NCBI GenBank assembly: GCA_947498775.1
Contig: CANMLL010000011.1
Span: 124,001-188,000 of the forward strand
DNA from: an uncultured Aquimarina sp.
Lineage (GTDB): Bacteria; Bacteroidota; Bacteroidia; Flavobacteriales; Flavobacteriaceae
Reading direction: 5' to 3'
Length of the DNA: 64,000 nt
Shown here: piece after piece, positions 25,439 to 35,238 of the stretch
Layout of the letters: each line of letters starts with the position of its first letter
Position numbering within the stretch: position 1 is the stretch's first letter
Made by a program: the position numbers and the translations under genes
The notes under the pieces: model-generated
Databases searched by the model: none
Told to the model about the DNA's origin: nothing
The model's input: only the letters and a program-made list of their open reading frames with translations

Positions 25439-26416
25439 TTAATACTCAATCGACCTTTTTTTAATCATACCACCTCGTGTATCATTAATACTATGCATAA
25501 TAACAAAGGCGTCAGGATCGATTTTTAAAATTTCGTCTTTAAGTTTACTTATTTCTAATCTTGTTATAACGGTATAAATAATATCGATTTCTGCTAAGCT
25601 CTCAAGATTTCCGTACCCTTGTTTTCCTTTGTATATAGTAACTCCTCTTCTCATTTTTTCTGTAATCATTGTTCTAATCTCCCGATTATATTCAGAAATG
25701 ATAGTGACGCCCGTATATTCTTCAATTCCTTCGATTACAAAATCCAGAGTTCTTGAAGCCGCCAAATAAGTAAGCATAGAATATAAAGCGGTTTCGATGG
25801 ATAGAAGATAAGCTGCAGCCGAGAAAATAATAATGTTGATAATCGTAATCGCATCACCTACCGTAGTGCCTAGTTTTTTACTCATAAAAATGGCTAACAC
25901 CTCTGTGCCATCCAGAACACCACCGCCTCTAACCGAGAGTCCAATCCCTGCACCCAAAAAGAACCCTCCAAAGACAGAAACCAGCAACTTATCCTGGGTT
26001 ACCTCAGGAAAATCTACAACCAAAAGTGCCAGAGCAAGCCCAGTTATAGCAAAAGTTGCGCGTATTGCAAATCGCCTTCCTATTACTTTGAGTCCCAAAA
26101 AAATAAAGGGAACATTTATAATCAAAATTAGAATATAAAGAGGTATTGAAGTAATTTCAGATACTAGTAACGAAATCCCCGTAACGCCACCATCGATAAA
26201 CATATTGGGTAACAAGAAACTCTCTAAACCAAAAGCAGCAGAAATCACCCCCAGGCTCATAAGAAAGATATCTTTGATTAATGAAATGATCGTTGAACGT
26301 AGTGCATGTACTTTTTTAGAAAAATCGTCTGATTTGGTATCGGAAATTTGTCCAGATTTTTTTAGTTTTTGAGTAAAAAATGCTTGAAGTATCCTTCGTT
26401 TCCAGATAGAATTCAT
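25439..26416 (-). CDS. YitT-family membrane protein (DUF161/DUF2179)
   Basis: Integral membrane protein of 325 residues. After a soluble, charged N-terminus of about 45 residues come five hydrophobic segments with the family's loop GLESFLLPNMFIDGGVTGIS and the glycine-rich GAGIGLSVRGGGVLDGTEV. The C-terminal soluble part (GVTIIS ... RRGVTIYKGKQGYG ... IMHSINDTRGGMIKKRS) is the DUF2179 domain. A transport role is generally supposed but the substrate is not established. It converges with rhlE and seems monocistronic. Confidence 0.92.
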   Translation of the reverse strand: MNSIWKRRILQAFFTQKLKKSGQISDTKSDDFSKKVHALRSTIISLIKDIFLMSLGVISAAFGLESFLLPNMFIDGGVTGISLLVSEITSIPLYILILIINVPFIFLGLKVIGRRFAIRATFAITGLALALLVVDFPEVTQDKLLVSVFGGFFLGAGIGLSVRGGGVLDGTEVLAIFMSKKLGTTVGDAITIINIIIFSAAAYLLSIETALYSMLTYLAASRTLDFVIEGIEEYTGVTIISEYNREIRTMITEKMRRGVTIYKGKQGYGNLESLAEIDIIYTVITRLEISKLKDEILKIDPDAFVIMHSINDTRGGMIKKRSIEY

Positions 26417-26532
26417 AGTGTGTAATAGTCTGGTTCACTTATGGTTAATAAAAGAGAAAATAATAATCTAGTTTTTATAAAGCTACAGAACCTTTTGATT
26501 TCTTAAACGAACTTTAACAAAGCTTTGTGTAT

Positions 26533-26566
26533 AAAAAAAGGTAGGATTCTCATCCTACCTTTTTAT
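26533..26566 (-). terminator. Intrinsic terminator after the beta-barrel gene
   Basis: Stem AAAAAGGTAGGAT / ATCCTACCTTTTT with a 4-nt loop and A/T runs on both sides, about 20 bp past the stop at 26587. Confidence 0.75.
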
Positions 26567-26586
26567 TATAAATTTATGTCTTTCTA

Positions 26587-27108
26587 CTAGAATATATAAT
26601 ACCCTACAGAAACCTGAAATGTTGAGTTTTTTCCGTCAACGGCGTCAAGTACATCTGTTAAACCTAGATTATAACGTACTTGTCCAAAGAAACCACCAAA
26701 TTCTACACCTGCACCAACTGCTAAACCAAGATCAAAACTTTCTGCTTCTGCATCGGCTAAAATATCCTCAAAATCATCTTTTATTACAAAACCAAATTGT
26801 GGTCCTGCTTCAACACTTGCAATTCCAGCAAACTTCAGTTTTGCCAGAATAGGAATATTTATATAATCGATATCAACATCATCTATACCCTGAGCTGAAT
26901 ATAATACCTCCGGTTGAATAGCAAAAGTTTCCATAAGACTAAACTGAAGAACTGCTCCTATATGATATCCAGTTCTTGCATCAGCATCAAAATCACCGGT
27001 TAAATCGGCAAAGTTAAGCCCACCTTTTACACCAAATTTAATGTCTTGTGCTTGAGTAGTCATTGTAAAACCGATTACTGCAATTGCTAATAAAAATAGC
27101 TTTTTCAT
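26587..27108 (-). CDS. Outer membrane beta-barrel protein, PorT-like family
   Basis: 173 residues. Signal peptide MKKLFLLAIAVIGFTMTTQA, then short alternating amphipathic strands (IKFGVKGGLNFADLTG, GYHIGAVLQFSLMETFAIQP, EAGPQFGFVIKD) and a terminal aromatic residue (VSVGYYIF), the layout of small OmpA-like/PorT-type barrels. Acidic loops (DDVDIDYIN, EDILADAEAESFD) are typical. It has its own promoter (27137-27164) and terminator, so it is a single-gene unit. Specific role unknown. Confidence 0.9.
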   Translation of the reverse strand: MKKLFLLAIAVIGFTMTTQAQDIKFGVKGGLNFADLTGDFDADARTGYHIGAVLQFSLMETFAIQPEVLYSAQGIDDVDIDYINIPILAKLKFAGIASVEAGPQFGFVIKDDFEDILADAEAESFDLGLAVGAGVEFGGFFGQVRYNLGLTDVLDAVDGKNSTFQVSVGYYIF

Positions 27109-27136
27109 AATTGTAAATTTAAGGTTTGTTTAAATT

Positions 27137-27164
27137 CAAAGATATGAAGTATTACCTTAACAAA
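27137..27164 (-). promoter_or_regulatory. Promoter of the beta-barrel gene
   Basis: On the minus strand TTTG (27164-27161), a 16-nt spacer and TATCTTTG (27144-27137), an exact -7 match, 29 bp before the start codon. The spacer is short compared with the consensus. Confidence 0.5.
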
Positions 27165-27267
27165 AGGTTAAATATTTAAGATTTGGTTGTTTGATCCATA
27201 AATTTTGCAGCTTTATCTTAATGAAATATACTGTATCTTCGCACAAAACAGGAAATCATAATCCAAA

Positions 27268-28836
27268 TTGCAATACGAATTTACAATACAAGTTTCTCCA
27301 GAAATTGCCGCATATCAAGATCAATTACAGGTGTATGTAGCAAATAAAAATAGAATCCCTAAAGATGATATTAAATATATACAAGTTCTAAAACGGTCTA
27401 TAGATGCCAGGCAACGAGCAATTAAGATAAATTTAAAGCTTAAAGTATACGTAAAGGAGGATTTTGTTAAGCATACTATGGAAGTACCTGATTATCCCGA
27501 TGTATCCATGGCTCCAGAAATTGTGATCATTGGCGCTGGCCCTGCGGGATTATTTGCAGCCTTACGTTGCATAGAATTAGGTTGTAAACCAATCGTTCTG
27601 GAACGAGGTAAAAACGTGAGAAACCGGCGTAGAGACCTTAAAGCAATTAATCAGGACCATATCGTTAATGAAGATTCTAATTATTGTTTTGGTGAAGGCG
27701 GAGCAGGAACCTACAGTGATGGTAAATTATATACACGATCCAAAAAAAGAGGAGATGTACAACGTATTTTGGAACTATTGGTGGGTTTTGGGGCTACCGA
27801 TCAAATCCTGGTGGACGCACATCCACATATAGGAACAAATAAATTACCAGGGATCATATCCAGAATACGGGAAAAAATAATAGAAAGAGGAGGAGAGATA
27901 CATTTTAATACCCGCGTGGTAGATATTGAAATCAAAAACTCTGAGATTAATGGCGTAGGATTATTAAATGGCAGTACAATAGCTACCAATAAGGTAATTT
28001 TGGCTACTGGACACTCTGCTAGAGATATTTTTGAGCTTTTGTATCATAAAAAGATAGAAATTGAAGCAAAACCTTTTGCATTAGGAGTACGAGTAGAACA
28101 TTCACAACAGTTGATTGATCAAATTCAATACAAGTGTGAAGAGCGAGGACCATATTTACCGCCTTCTCCCTATAGTATTGTAAAACAAGTGGATGGCAGA
28201 GGAATGTATTCTTTTTGTATGTGCCCTGGGGGAGTTATCGCCGCTTGTGCTACTAGTCCGGGTGAGGTAGTAACCAATGGGTGGTCCCCTTCAAAAAGAG
28301 ATCAACCAACTTCTAATAGTGGTATCGTTGTAGAATTGCGAAAAGAAGATTTTAAGGAGTTTTCAAAGTATGGACCCTTATCTGGTATGTATTTTCAGAA
28401 AAGTATAGAGCAGCAAGCCTGGCGAGTAGGAGGAGAGACACAACGAGTTCCTGCACAACGATTAATGGATATGGTCCAAGGAAAAGTCTCAGTTGATCTT
28501 CCAGTTACATCATATACACCAGGTTTGACATCGGCTGATATGCGTACCGTGTTTCCCAAATTTATCCACCAAACGTTGCAAGAAGGTTTTAAGGTGTTTG
28601 ACAAAAGCATGCGTGGATATCTTACTAATGAAGCTGTAGTACATGCCCCAGAATCCAGAACGTCATCACCCGTTAGAATTCCTAGAGACAGAGTTACCCT
28701 AGAACATATACAAATCAAAGGATTATATCCATGTGGTGAGGGAGCAGGCTATGCCGGTGGGATTATTTCTGCAGCGATTGATGGAGAAAAATGTGCACAG
28801 GCCTGTATTAATGCTATTACATCGAAAGCTTTTTAA
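27268..28836 (+). CDS. FAD-dependent dehydrogenase, COG2509 type
   Basis: 522-residue flavoprotein. An N-terminal alpha/beta domain of about 85 residues precedes the dinucleotide-binding motif VIIGAGPAGLFAALRCIELG and ERGKNVRNRRRD. Other family features are CFGEGGAGTYSDGKLYTRSK, the LATGHSARDIF ATG motif, and the C-terminal GLYPCGEGAGYAGGIISAAIDG FAD contact. Start is TTG at 27268, as no ATG lies nearby in frame and the N-terminus (QYEFTIQVSPE) looks complete. Electron donor and substrate are unknown. Its stop overlaps the convergent kinase gene by 4 bp. Confidence 0.9.
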   Translation: MQYEFTIQVSPEIAAYQDQLQVYVANKNRIPKDDIKYIQVLKRSIDARQRAIKINLKLKVYVKEDFVKHTMEVPDYPDVSMAPEIVIIGAGPAGLFAALRCIELGCKPIVLERGKNVRNRRRDLKAINQDHIVNEDSNYCFGEGGAGTYSDGKLYTRSKKRGDVQRILELLVGFGATDQILVDAHPHIGTNKLPGIISRIREKIIERGGEIHFNTRVVDIEIKNSEINGVGLLNGSTIATNKVILATGHSARDIFELLYHKKIEIEAKPFALGVRVEHSQQLIDQIQYKCEERGPYLPPSPYSIVKQVDGRGMYSFCMCPGGVIAACATSPGEVVTNGWSPSKRDQPTSNSGIVVELRKEDFKEFSKYGPLSGMYFQKSIEQQAWRVGGETQRVPAQRLMDMVQGKVSVDLPVTSYTPGLTSADMRTVFPKFIHQTLQEGFKVFDKSMRGYLTNEAVVHAPESRTSSPVRIPRDRVTLEHIQIKGLYPCGEGAGYAGGIISAAIDGEKCAQACINAITSKAF

Positions 28837-30056
28837 CTACACTTTTTAATTGCAAAATCAAAAGCGGTATATACCTTTTCTTCAGAAGTTACTTTGATGA
28901 AACCTCCAAGCTTTTCTATAAGTTTTTTTACAGTTGATAAACCGATACCATTGCCTTTATTACCACTTCTGTCAACAGTATTTGCTGTGCCAAAAAGTTC
29001 AAAAATAGTATCTAATTTATCATTTGGTATGCCCATTCCGTTATCTATGATTCTAAAATAATCAAATTTTTCATCGGCAAAAGTCTCTACATATACTACA
29101 ATTTCTTCTTTATCATTATATTTAATACTATTTCCAATCAGATTAAAGAAAATTTGTTTTAATGCAGACCTATTGCAATTAAGCTCTGGATCATTTTCGG
29201 GAAAATGAATAGTGAAATCTGGTTTGATACTTAATAAGTCTACAATTTCCTGCAATAGCACATTAAGTTTAAATTTTTCAGGCTTATTATTTACTAGGTT
29301 ATCACTTTCATAGTGGGCCAGAACATCATTGATATAATTACTCATCGCAAAGGAAGAGGCTTTAATATAATCAAAATATTCCTCACTATCTTCATCAAGT
29401 TTGTCTTCTAGCAAAAGCTTTAATAGATCAGTTGTTGTTACAATGTTTGCCAAAGGCATTTTCAGATCATGTGAGATTACTCTCGCAAACTCACGTAATG
29501 ACTGATTTCTTTTTCTAAGCTTAGACTGTATTTTTTCTAAATCATTATTCTTTTTATTAAGTTCAAAAAGAATGATTACCTGTCCTGCCAGCGCACTGAG
29601 AGATTCAATTTGTTTTTGTGAAAGCTCTTTGGGTTTGCTATCCATTACACATAGTGTTCCCAAAGCAAAACCATCTTTATCCACAAGGGGGAAACCCGCA
29701 TAGGAGATAACAGGTGTATCTTCTAAGTATACAATATCTTTATTAAAACGCTCATCTTCCCGAATATCCTTAATTATAAGTGGCGTACTTGGATTCAAAA
29801 TTGCATGCGAACACAACGAGTTGTTTCGGGGCGTTTGGCAAGTTTTATCACTTAAGCCATAGGTTGATTTGAACCATTGACGATCTTTATCAACCAAAGA
29901 GATCAAAGCGACCTTTGCATCACAAATGTAAGTAGCCAGTGCAGTAATATCATCAAACTCCTTTTCAGATGTTGTATCTAGGATGTCTAATGATTTTAAA
30001 GCTTCTAACCTAAAGTTTTCATTTATTGGTATAGTAGTCGATATCATTTGCCTCAA
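28833..30056 (-). CDS. GAF-domain sensor histidine kinase
   Basis: 407 residues, no membrane segment, so a cytoplasmic sensor. GAF domain at about 25-175 (LISLVDKDRQWFKSTYGL, CQTPRNNSLCSHAIL, GFALGTLCVMDSKP), short coiled coil, then HisKA with the phospho-acceptor His in FARVISHDLKMPLAN and HATPase motifs N (FNLIGNSIKYND), G1 (DNGMGI) and G2 (GNKGNGIGLSTVKKL). This GAF type often senses redox state or small ligands. No response regulator is adjacent; the partner must be elsewhere. Confidence 0.93.
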   Translation of the reverse strand: MRQMISTTIPINENFRLEALKSLDILDTTSEKEFDDITALATYICDAKVALISLVDKDRQWFKSTYGLSDKTCQTPRNNSLCSHAILNPSTPLIIKDIREDERFNKDIVYLEDTPVISYAGFPLVDKDGFALGTLCVMDSKPKELSQKQIESLSALAGQVIILFELNKKNNDLEKIQSKLRKRNQSLREFARVISHDLKMPLANIVTTTDLLKLLLEDKLDEDSEEYFDYIKASSFAMSNYINDVLAHYESDNLVNNKPEKFKLNVLLQEIVDLLSIKPDFTIHFPENDPELNCNRSALKQIFFNLIGNSIKYNDKEEIVVYVETFADEKFDYFRIIDNGMGIPNDKLDTIFELFGTANTVDRSGNKGNGIGLSTVKKLIEKLGGFIKVTSEEKVYTAFDFAIKKCS

Positions 30057-30097
30057 TGAATTGATTTGTCTATGACAACAATTCTTAATAAAATTAA

Positions 30098-30105
30098 CAA
30101 AAATA
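30098..30105 (-). promoter_or_regulatory. Possible -7 element of the GAF kinase gene
   Basis: Minus strand TATTTTTG, 41 bp before the ATG at 30056. The surrounding 200 bp are AT-rich and contain a partial direct repeat (TGACTTATTTT twice); no -33 TTG is evident. Confidence 0.3.
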
Positions 30106-30304
30106 AGTCATATATTGATAAATACTTATCATCACGTATTAATTTTATGCGTTAACCGTAATTTTATATCAAAATAAGTCATCTACAGTTAACAAAACGT
30201 ACGACAATACTATAATATTATCCTAACTAAGAAGGTTTTTGAAGGTAATTTTAGATTTCATTAAGATATTTTATACTTGTAAATAGTATAAGCATCTTAC
30301 ATAC

Positions 30305-32137
30305 TCAATTTATGTTAGTCAATTTCGAATTATTTTTATATTCAAATTGGTGGTCTTCTAGCGCATTAATAAAAGAAATAATATCGTTTATGTCTTGATC
30401 AGAAAGATTTAATGGATCAGGAGGTAAGGTCTGGTATTTTTGATCAATACCAATACCAACACCACCGCCTCGATTATAGAAATCCATTACCTCTTTTAAT
30501 GAGCTGTATACTCCATTGTGCATATAGGGTGCGGTTTTGGACGCATTTCTTACTGTAGAAGTCTTAAAGAAATGTTTTCTCTCTGGAGTTTTGTATACAT
30601 AATATCTACCCAGGTCTCTGCTTATTATGGCATTTATAGTATCGTTTTTTTCGGGAACACCAAGTAGTTCAATTTCTGATTCTTTGTAATCAGGTGGAAC
30701 GGTTCCATTAAATACGGGTGCAAAGTGGCAGGTAGCGCATTTGGCTTTCCCATTAAACAGGTTAAAACCATTAATTTCACTTTGCGTTATGGTATTCTCT
30801 ATATTACTGATATTACGATCAAATTTTGAATCAAAAGGCGCTAAACTTCGTATATAGCTGGCAATAGCATTTCGTATTTCTACATTAGAAATCTTTGTAC
30901 CCGGATAAGAATTTGTAAAATCAGAAATGTAGCTACTATCTTTTTTTATTTCTTTTTCTAAGGTTTCTAGGTTGGTATGAAACTCATTTTTATTTTCTAT
31001 TACCGAAATGATTTGGCCTTCTAAACTCCCAGCTCTCTTGTCATAAAAGAAAGCTTTTTGTAAGGCGGCATAGAGTAGTGTTGGGGAATTACGTGTTACA
31101 CCTACACCTGTTTTAAGTCCGTCTGTAAATGCTTTGTCGGGTTGATGACAAGTGGAACAGCTAATTTTTTTGTTGGAAGATAACTTGGTGTCATAAAACA
31201 ATTTTTTTCCCAAAGCGATTTTATCCAGAGTTGTTCCCCCAGAATTTCGGTCAGAAAAATAAGCAATATTGAAGGTATTGGCAGAGAAAAGTGAGGTAGC
31301 ATCATTTTTTATAGCCAACTCAAACGGAAAACTAGCTCGCCAGTCTTTAACTACTTTGTTCCAAAGTTTTAATTGTTTATGTGTATGGTTTTTGATAAAA
31401 TGATATCGATCAAACGAATTAAAATCTCCTGATAAATTAGAAATGGAAGCATCTATTTCATTGTTCAAGCTGTCTAAAAGTATTTTGTCTGTAAATTCAT
31501 TCTGAAATAAGGCGAGGTACGTTTTTAAACTTTTGTAAACGGTTTTGGATTCTTCTAACGAGTTTTCTAATACAGGAGAATCAAAGCCTGTGATTCCAGT
31601 TACCGCGATTCGTATAATTGATTTCCTAAATAGCCATAAAAAGTGATACGTTTTTAAATGGTTAAAACTAATATTCTTTTTGATAAGCTTTAATCGGTTT
31701 GAGACCAGATTTGCATGCCTTTCAACAGATGTAAAATCAATTCTATCCACAAAAATCTCTTCTTCTAGAACCTGGTATCCGCTAGGGTTGTTTATTTTGA
31801 TATCTGTAAAATCTTCTTCTTCGATTTTTAGAATATTAGGTTGATTAAGAAAGTTATAATTTTCTATATCCAATACCGATAAAACAGGTTCTATTTTTTT
31901 GAAATATTTTCTAGATTCCAAAAAGTGTATTTGCGTTCGGTCTTTATTGATCGGTATACTATCCAAAAAAGCAATCGCCTTAGAGATATCTGCTACAAAT
32001 TGCTGTTTCATAAGTACATGGTACGATATTTTTTCCTTTTCTGTCTTTTTAGAACAAGATAAAATACTTATTACAACAAAGAGGCTTATCATGAAGTAAG
32101 CCCCTTTGGTGTATTGAAATTTGGTTGTAATACTCAT
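30305..32137 (-). CDS. Di-haem cytochrome c peroxidase-like lipoprotein
   Basis: 610 residues. Lipoprotein signal ends ISILSC (Cys28). Residues about 40-280 are an extra helical domain without known motif; residues 295-600 are the MauG/CcpA peroxidase fold with two c-type haem sites, CSTCH at 327-331 and CATCH at 467-471, plus GKKLFYDTKLSSNKKISC and FFKTSTVRNASKTAPYMHNG (a Met/His region). It would reduce H2O2 or perform a MauG-like oxidation in the periplasm. It begins 4 bp after the PhoX-like gene, so the two are one operon. Confidence 0.92.
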   Translation of the reverse strand: MSITTKFQYTKGAYFMISLFVVISILSCSKKTEKEKISYHVLMKQQFVADISKAIAFLDSIPINKDRTQIHFLESRKYFKKIEPVLSVLDIENYNFLNQPNILKIEEEDFTDIKINNPSGYQVLEEEIFVDRIDFTSVERHANLVSNRLKLIKKNISFNHLKTYHFLWLFRKSIIRIAVTGITGFDSPVLENSLEESKTVYKSLKTYLALFQNEFTDKILLDSLNNEIDASISNLSGDFNSFDRYHFIKNHTHKQLKLWNKVVKDWRASFPFELAIKNDATSLFSANTFNIAYFSDRNSGGTTLDKIALGKKLFYDTKLSSNKKISCSTCHQPDKAFTDGLKTGVGVTRNSPTLLYAALQKAFFYDKRAGSLEGQIISVIENKNEFHTNLETLEKEIKKDSSYISDFTNSYPGTKISNVEIRNAIASYIRSLAPFDSKFDRNISNIENTITQSEINGFNLFNGKAKCATCHFAPVFNGTVPPDYKESEIELLGVPEKNDTINAIISRDLGRYYVYKTPERKHFFKTSTVRNASKTAPYMHNGVYSSLKEVMDFYNRGGGVGIGIDQKYQTLPPDPLNLSDQDINDIISFINALEDHQFEYKNNSKLTNIN

Positions 32138-32141
32138 ATAC

Positions 32142-33599
32142 TTATCTTCCTAAACCTCTGATCACATACATCATACTACCTTCTTTTCTGCTTTCTGCCA
32201 AATTTGGATTAGCCTTAGGATCTGTGAACGGAATTCCATCTGATCTTTCCCAACCATGGTTTTGAGTGATTAATAAGAAAGTTTTGTCAACTCCTATGGT
32301 TTCAGAGATGTCGATCATACCTGTAATCTCCCATGTTCTTGTTGAAGGTCCATATCCCAGAGACTCAGCTTTAATTTGATCACACTCTAATACTGTTTTT
32401 AAGGCTCCTGTATTTAGGTCATATTGATATAATCTTGAATAGTGATTCGCTGCTGGTTTAGAAATTCCGTTTGGGTCCTCTTGGATATAGGCATAATTTT
32501 CTGTAACCAAGATGTTATCTGGACTATGGAAAGCCTCTGCTTTTCCACCTTCAACATCACCATCAAGAATACAAACGATTTTTCCTGGTGCTGCAGGGTC
32601 TTTAGGATTTAGAATTACTTTATAAATTCTACCAGCAATCGTACCTTTTCCTATCAGTCCGTCTTTTTCTCTTCCTGTTACCGCAAAGTATAATTCTTGA
32701 TTGTTGCTAATAGAACCTCTTCTCCAATCAAGGTCTTCTAATCTAGAGAATCCCATAACTCCTTTTTCTTTAGCTTCGGCATCCAATAAATCAATATCTC
32801 TTTCTTCTAATTCTACAAACTCCATAGCATACTCGACACCTTCTTTCATATCTACTTCATATATAACTTCAGGAGCGGTTACTTTAAGTCCATATAGTTT
32901 TCCACCTTCAAGATCTCCTGTTCTTCCTACATACATTCCTAACTGTCCAGAAGGGATCTCATTATTACTGTTATCATCACCAATAAAAACAACAGTTTTG
33001 CCAGGATAAGCTCTTCTATTAAGAGCGACAGCATTTTCTGTAGACCATTGTCCCATAGCTGGCAACATTCTTGGTGCAGAGGCCTCATTGGCATTTCTAA
33101 ATGGGTCTGTAGCAAAAACTCCTTTAGAAGTTCCTCCCCATTCTCCTCCAGAGAGGTATAATGGGCCAAATCCATGCACCGAAGGTGTAATTAATGAGCC
33201 CGAACATTGCGCGGTGTTTGCCGTAGCAATTGCATTAAGAATATGTTCTCCTTTTACAGGTTTAAAAGTTTCATCTAGTGTTATTCTGGCAACCGAGTAA
33301 TCTGCTTCTATATTATTGATTAATGTAAATGTTCCATTCTTATTGCGCAATAAACCAGCGCCATCTGCCATAGATCCGTATGTAAAGTCTGGAATATAAG
33401 TGTCTTCAGACGAAAGGATATTGTAAATTTCTATATCAGAAAACTCTGAAGTTTTTTCTAATAAAACAGGTGAAATAGAGTGGTTTTTAAATTCAATTTG
33501 TCCAGTAGGTGGTTTTGGATTTCCTGCAAAGTCATCTACGTTGCAAGAAGTCATAACCAATGCTGATGCAAGTGCAGCAAATATAAAATAATTTTTCAT
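32142..33599 (-). CDS. PhoX-family (DUF839) lipoprotein
   Basis: PhoX-type beta-propeller protein; PhoX enzymes are Ca/Fe-dependent alkaline phosphatases. From ATG 33599 it is 485 residues and begins MKNYFIFAALASALVMTSC, a lipoprotein signal. Typical blocks are ADGAGLLRNKNGTFTLINN, CSGSLITPSVHGFGPLYLSG, EDLDWRRGSISNNQELYFAV and SPDNILVTENYAYIQED. The longer frame from 33626 is rejected because a promoter -7 box overlaps it. Hydrolytic activity is inferred from family. It shares an operon with a cytochrome c peroxidase-like gene. Confidence 0.9.
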   Translation of the reverse strand: MKNYFIFAALASALVMTSCNVDDFAGNPKPPTGQIEFKNHSISPVLLEKTSEFSDIEIYNILSSEDTYIPDFTYGSMADGAGLLRNKNGTFTLINNIEADYSVARITLDETFKPVKGEHILNAIATANTAQCSGSLITPSVHGFGPLYLSGGEWGGTSKGVFATDPFRNANEASAPRMLPAMGQWSTENAVALNRRAYPGKTVVFIGDDNSNNEIPSGQLGMYVGRTGDLEGGKLYGLKVTAPEVIYEVDMKEGVEYAMEFVELEERDIDLLDAEAKEKGVMGFSRLEDLDWRRGSISNNQELYFAVTGREKDGLIGKGTIAGRIYKVILNPKDPAAPGKIVCILDGDVEGGKAEAFHSPDNILVTENYAYIQEDPNGISKPAANHYSRLYQYDLNTGALKTVLECDQIKAESLGYGPSTRTWEITGMIDISETIGVDKTFLLITQNHGWERSDGIPFTDPKANPNLAESRKEGSMMYVIRGLGR

Positions 33600-33623
33600 G
33601 GTTGTGTGAGTTTTTTGTTTGTA

Positions 33624-33652
33624 CAAATTTAACTCAGTACCCAGTTGAACAA
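33624..33652 (-). promoter_or_regulatory. Promoter of the PhoX / peroxidase operon
   Basis: Minus strand TTG (33652-33650), 18-nt spacer, TAAATTTG (33631-33624), an exact -7 match, 24 bp before the chosen ATG. No Pho-box-like repeat was seen. Confidence 0.5.
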
Positions 33653-33742
33653 CATTATGTAGATGTTTTATGTTTATTAAAGAAATATCAACATACTGTT
33701 TGAAATGTAAAGAGAATATTACTTTTTAGAATGAATCTAAAC

Positions 33743-34516
33743 TTAGAACTTTTCAAATACTCCAAGACCAAAAAGTGCATAATCATATTTAACTGGGTCT
33801 TTGGGGTCTAATGATCTAAGCTTTGTATCCATTTCTAATAATGCTTTGCCATCATTTTGTTTCCGTTTAAGTAACCCTAACTTGCGTGCTACATTTCCAG
33901 AGTGAACATCTAATGGGCATGACAATTGAGAAGGGGAGAGAGTGTTCCAAATTCCTAAATCAACACCAGCTTTTGCATCGCGGATCATCCATCGTAAAAA
34001 CATATTGATGCGTTTAGCTGCAGAGTTTTTAAGAGGATCACTAATATGTTTTTCGGTTCGGGATTGATGAGGTAAACTAAAGAATTCTTTCTTAAATTGA
34101 TGAATCCCATTTTGAAAGCTGCTTTCTGAAGCAAATTGCTTGAAAAAGTGCTCCATATCATCAAATTTGGTGTATATATGATGTAATGCAGTTACAAAAT
34201 AAGAAAGATCAATACTATTAAAAGTTCTATGAACAAATCCTTCTAAATTTTGAAGATCATTTTTAGAATGATTCACCACAAAATCATAAGGGCTATTTCC
34301 TAAACGGTTCATTAATTGATGAGCATTGGTCAGTATACTTTTGCGATTTCCCCAAGAGATCGTAGCGGTCAAAAAACCTGAAATCTCTATATCCTTTTTT
34401 TTGGTGAATAGGTGTGGGATTTGCACGGGATCTGTTTCTATGAATTTTGGTTGTTCATAAAAAGCAGCTTTTTCATCCAGAAAATCTTTGAGTTCGGATT
34501 TGGTAAGTTTTTTCAC
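33743..34516 (-). CDS. TIGR02757-family protein (257 aa)
   Basis: Conserved Bacteroidota protein of unknown function with a HhH-GPD glycosylase-like helical look. Visible blocks are FLTATISWGNRKSILTNAHQ, NMFLRWMIRDAKAGVDLGIW and CPLDVHSGNVARKLGLLKRK (an Asp/His pair placed as in HhH-GPD enzymes), ending DYALFGLGVFEKF. Biochemical activity is not established. It lies 5 bp after the LolD-like ATPase gene, an arrangement suggesting one transcript. No signal peptide. Confidence 0.88.
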   Translation of the reverse strand: MKKLTKSELKDFLDEKAAFYEQPKFIETDPVQIPHLFTKKKDIEISGFLTATISWGNRKSILTNAHQLMNRLGNSPYDFVVNHSKNDLQNLEGFVHRTFNSIDLSYFVTALHHIYTKFDDMEHFFKQFASESSFQNGIHQFKKEFFSLPHQSRTEKHISDPLKNSAAKRINMFLRWMIRDAKAGVDLGIWNTLSPSQLSCPLDVHSGNVARKLGLLKRKQNDGKALLEMDTKLRSLDPKDPVKYDYALFGLGVFEKF

Positions 34517-34521
34517 TTTTA

Positions 34522-35184
34522 TTAATCTATAATTTTGCCATCGACCATAACCAGTTTTCTATCGGCCATATTGGCTAGTTCTTGATTATGAGTTACGATA
34601 ACAAAAGTTTGCCCAAATTGATCTCTAAGCTTAAAGAATAGCCGATGAAGGTTTTCTGCAGCTTCGCTATCCAGATTTCCAGAAGGTTCATCGGCAAAAA
34701 TCACTCTTGGATTATTGATAAGCGCTCTGGCTACTGCAACACGTTGTTGTTCTCCACCTGACAATTCGCTGGGTTTATGATCCTGTCTATGAGCTAGCCC
34801 CAGGAAATCTAAAAGTTCTTTAGCTCTTTTTTCTGCTTCAGCTTTGGGTGTTTTTTTGATAAAAGCCGGGATACATACGTTTTCTAAAGCGGTAAACTCT
34901 GGTAATAATTGATGAAACTGAAAAATGAAACCAAGTTGTTCGTTTCTAAATTTAGAAAGTTGTTTTTGCGAAAGCGCATTGATATCAATTTTGTTGATAG
35001 ACAGGTTGCTTTCTTTTACTTCATTGGCTCTATCCAAAGTGCCCAAAATCTGAAGTAATGTAGTCTTTCCCGCCCCTGAAGCTCCTACAATCGAAACAAT
35101 TTCGCCTTTTTTTATATGTAGATCTACACCTTTTAATACATGTAGTTCATTATAATTTTTATGAATGTTACTTGCCTTTATCAT
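34522..35184 (-). CDS. ABC transporter ATP-binding protein, LolD/MacB-type
   Basis: 220-residue ATPase subunit. Walker [14 protein letters not shown]-loop [18 protein letters not shown], signature [15 protein letters not shown], Walker [13 protein letters not shown] and switch His in IVTHNQELA are all present. The ENVCIPAFI and PSGNLD segments fit the LolCDE/FtsE/MacB group that extracts lipoproteins or moves molecules by mechanotransmission. No permease is next to it, so the membrane partner is elsewhere. Co-oriented with the TIGR02757 gene. Confidence 0.92.
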   Translation of the reverse strand: MIKASNIHKNYNELHVLKGVDLHIKKGEIVSIVGASGAGKTTLLQILGTLDRANEVKESNLSINKIDINALSQKQLSKFRNEQLGFIFQFHQLLPEFTALENVCIPAFIKKTPKAEAEKRAKELLDFLGLAHRQDHKPSELSGGEQQRVAVARALINNPRVIFADEPSGNLDSEAAENLHRLFFKLRDQFGQTFVIVTHNQELANMADRKLVMVDGKIID

Positions 35185-35238
35185 TGAATTATTTACTTCA
35201 AAGGGTGAAAGTAATCAATATCATGAGAATCCCCAAGA

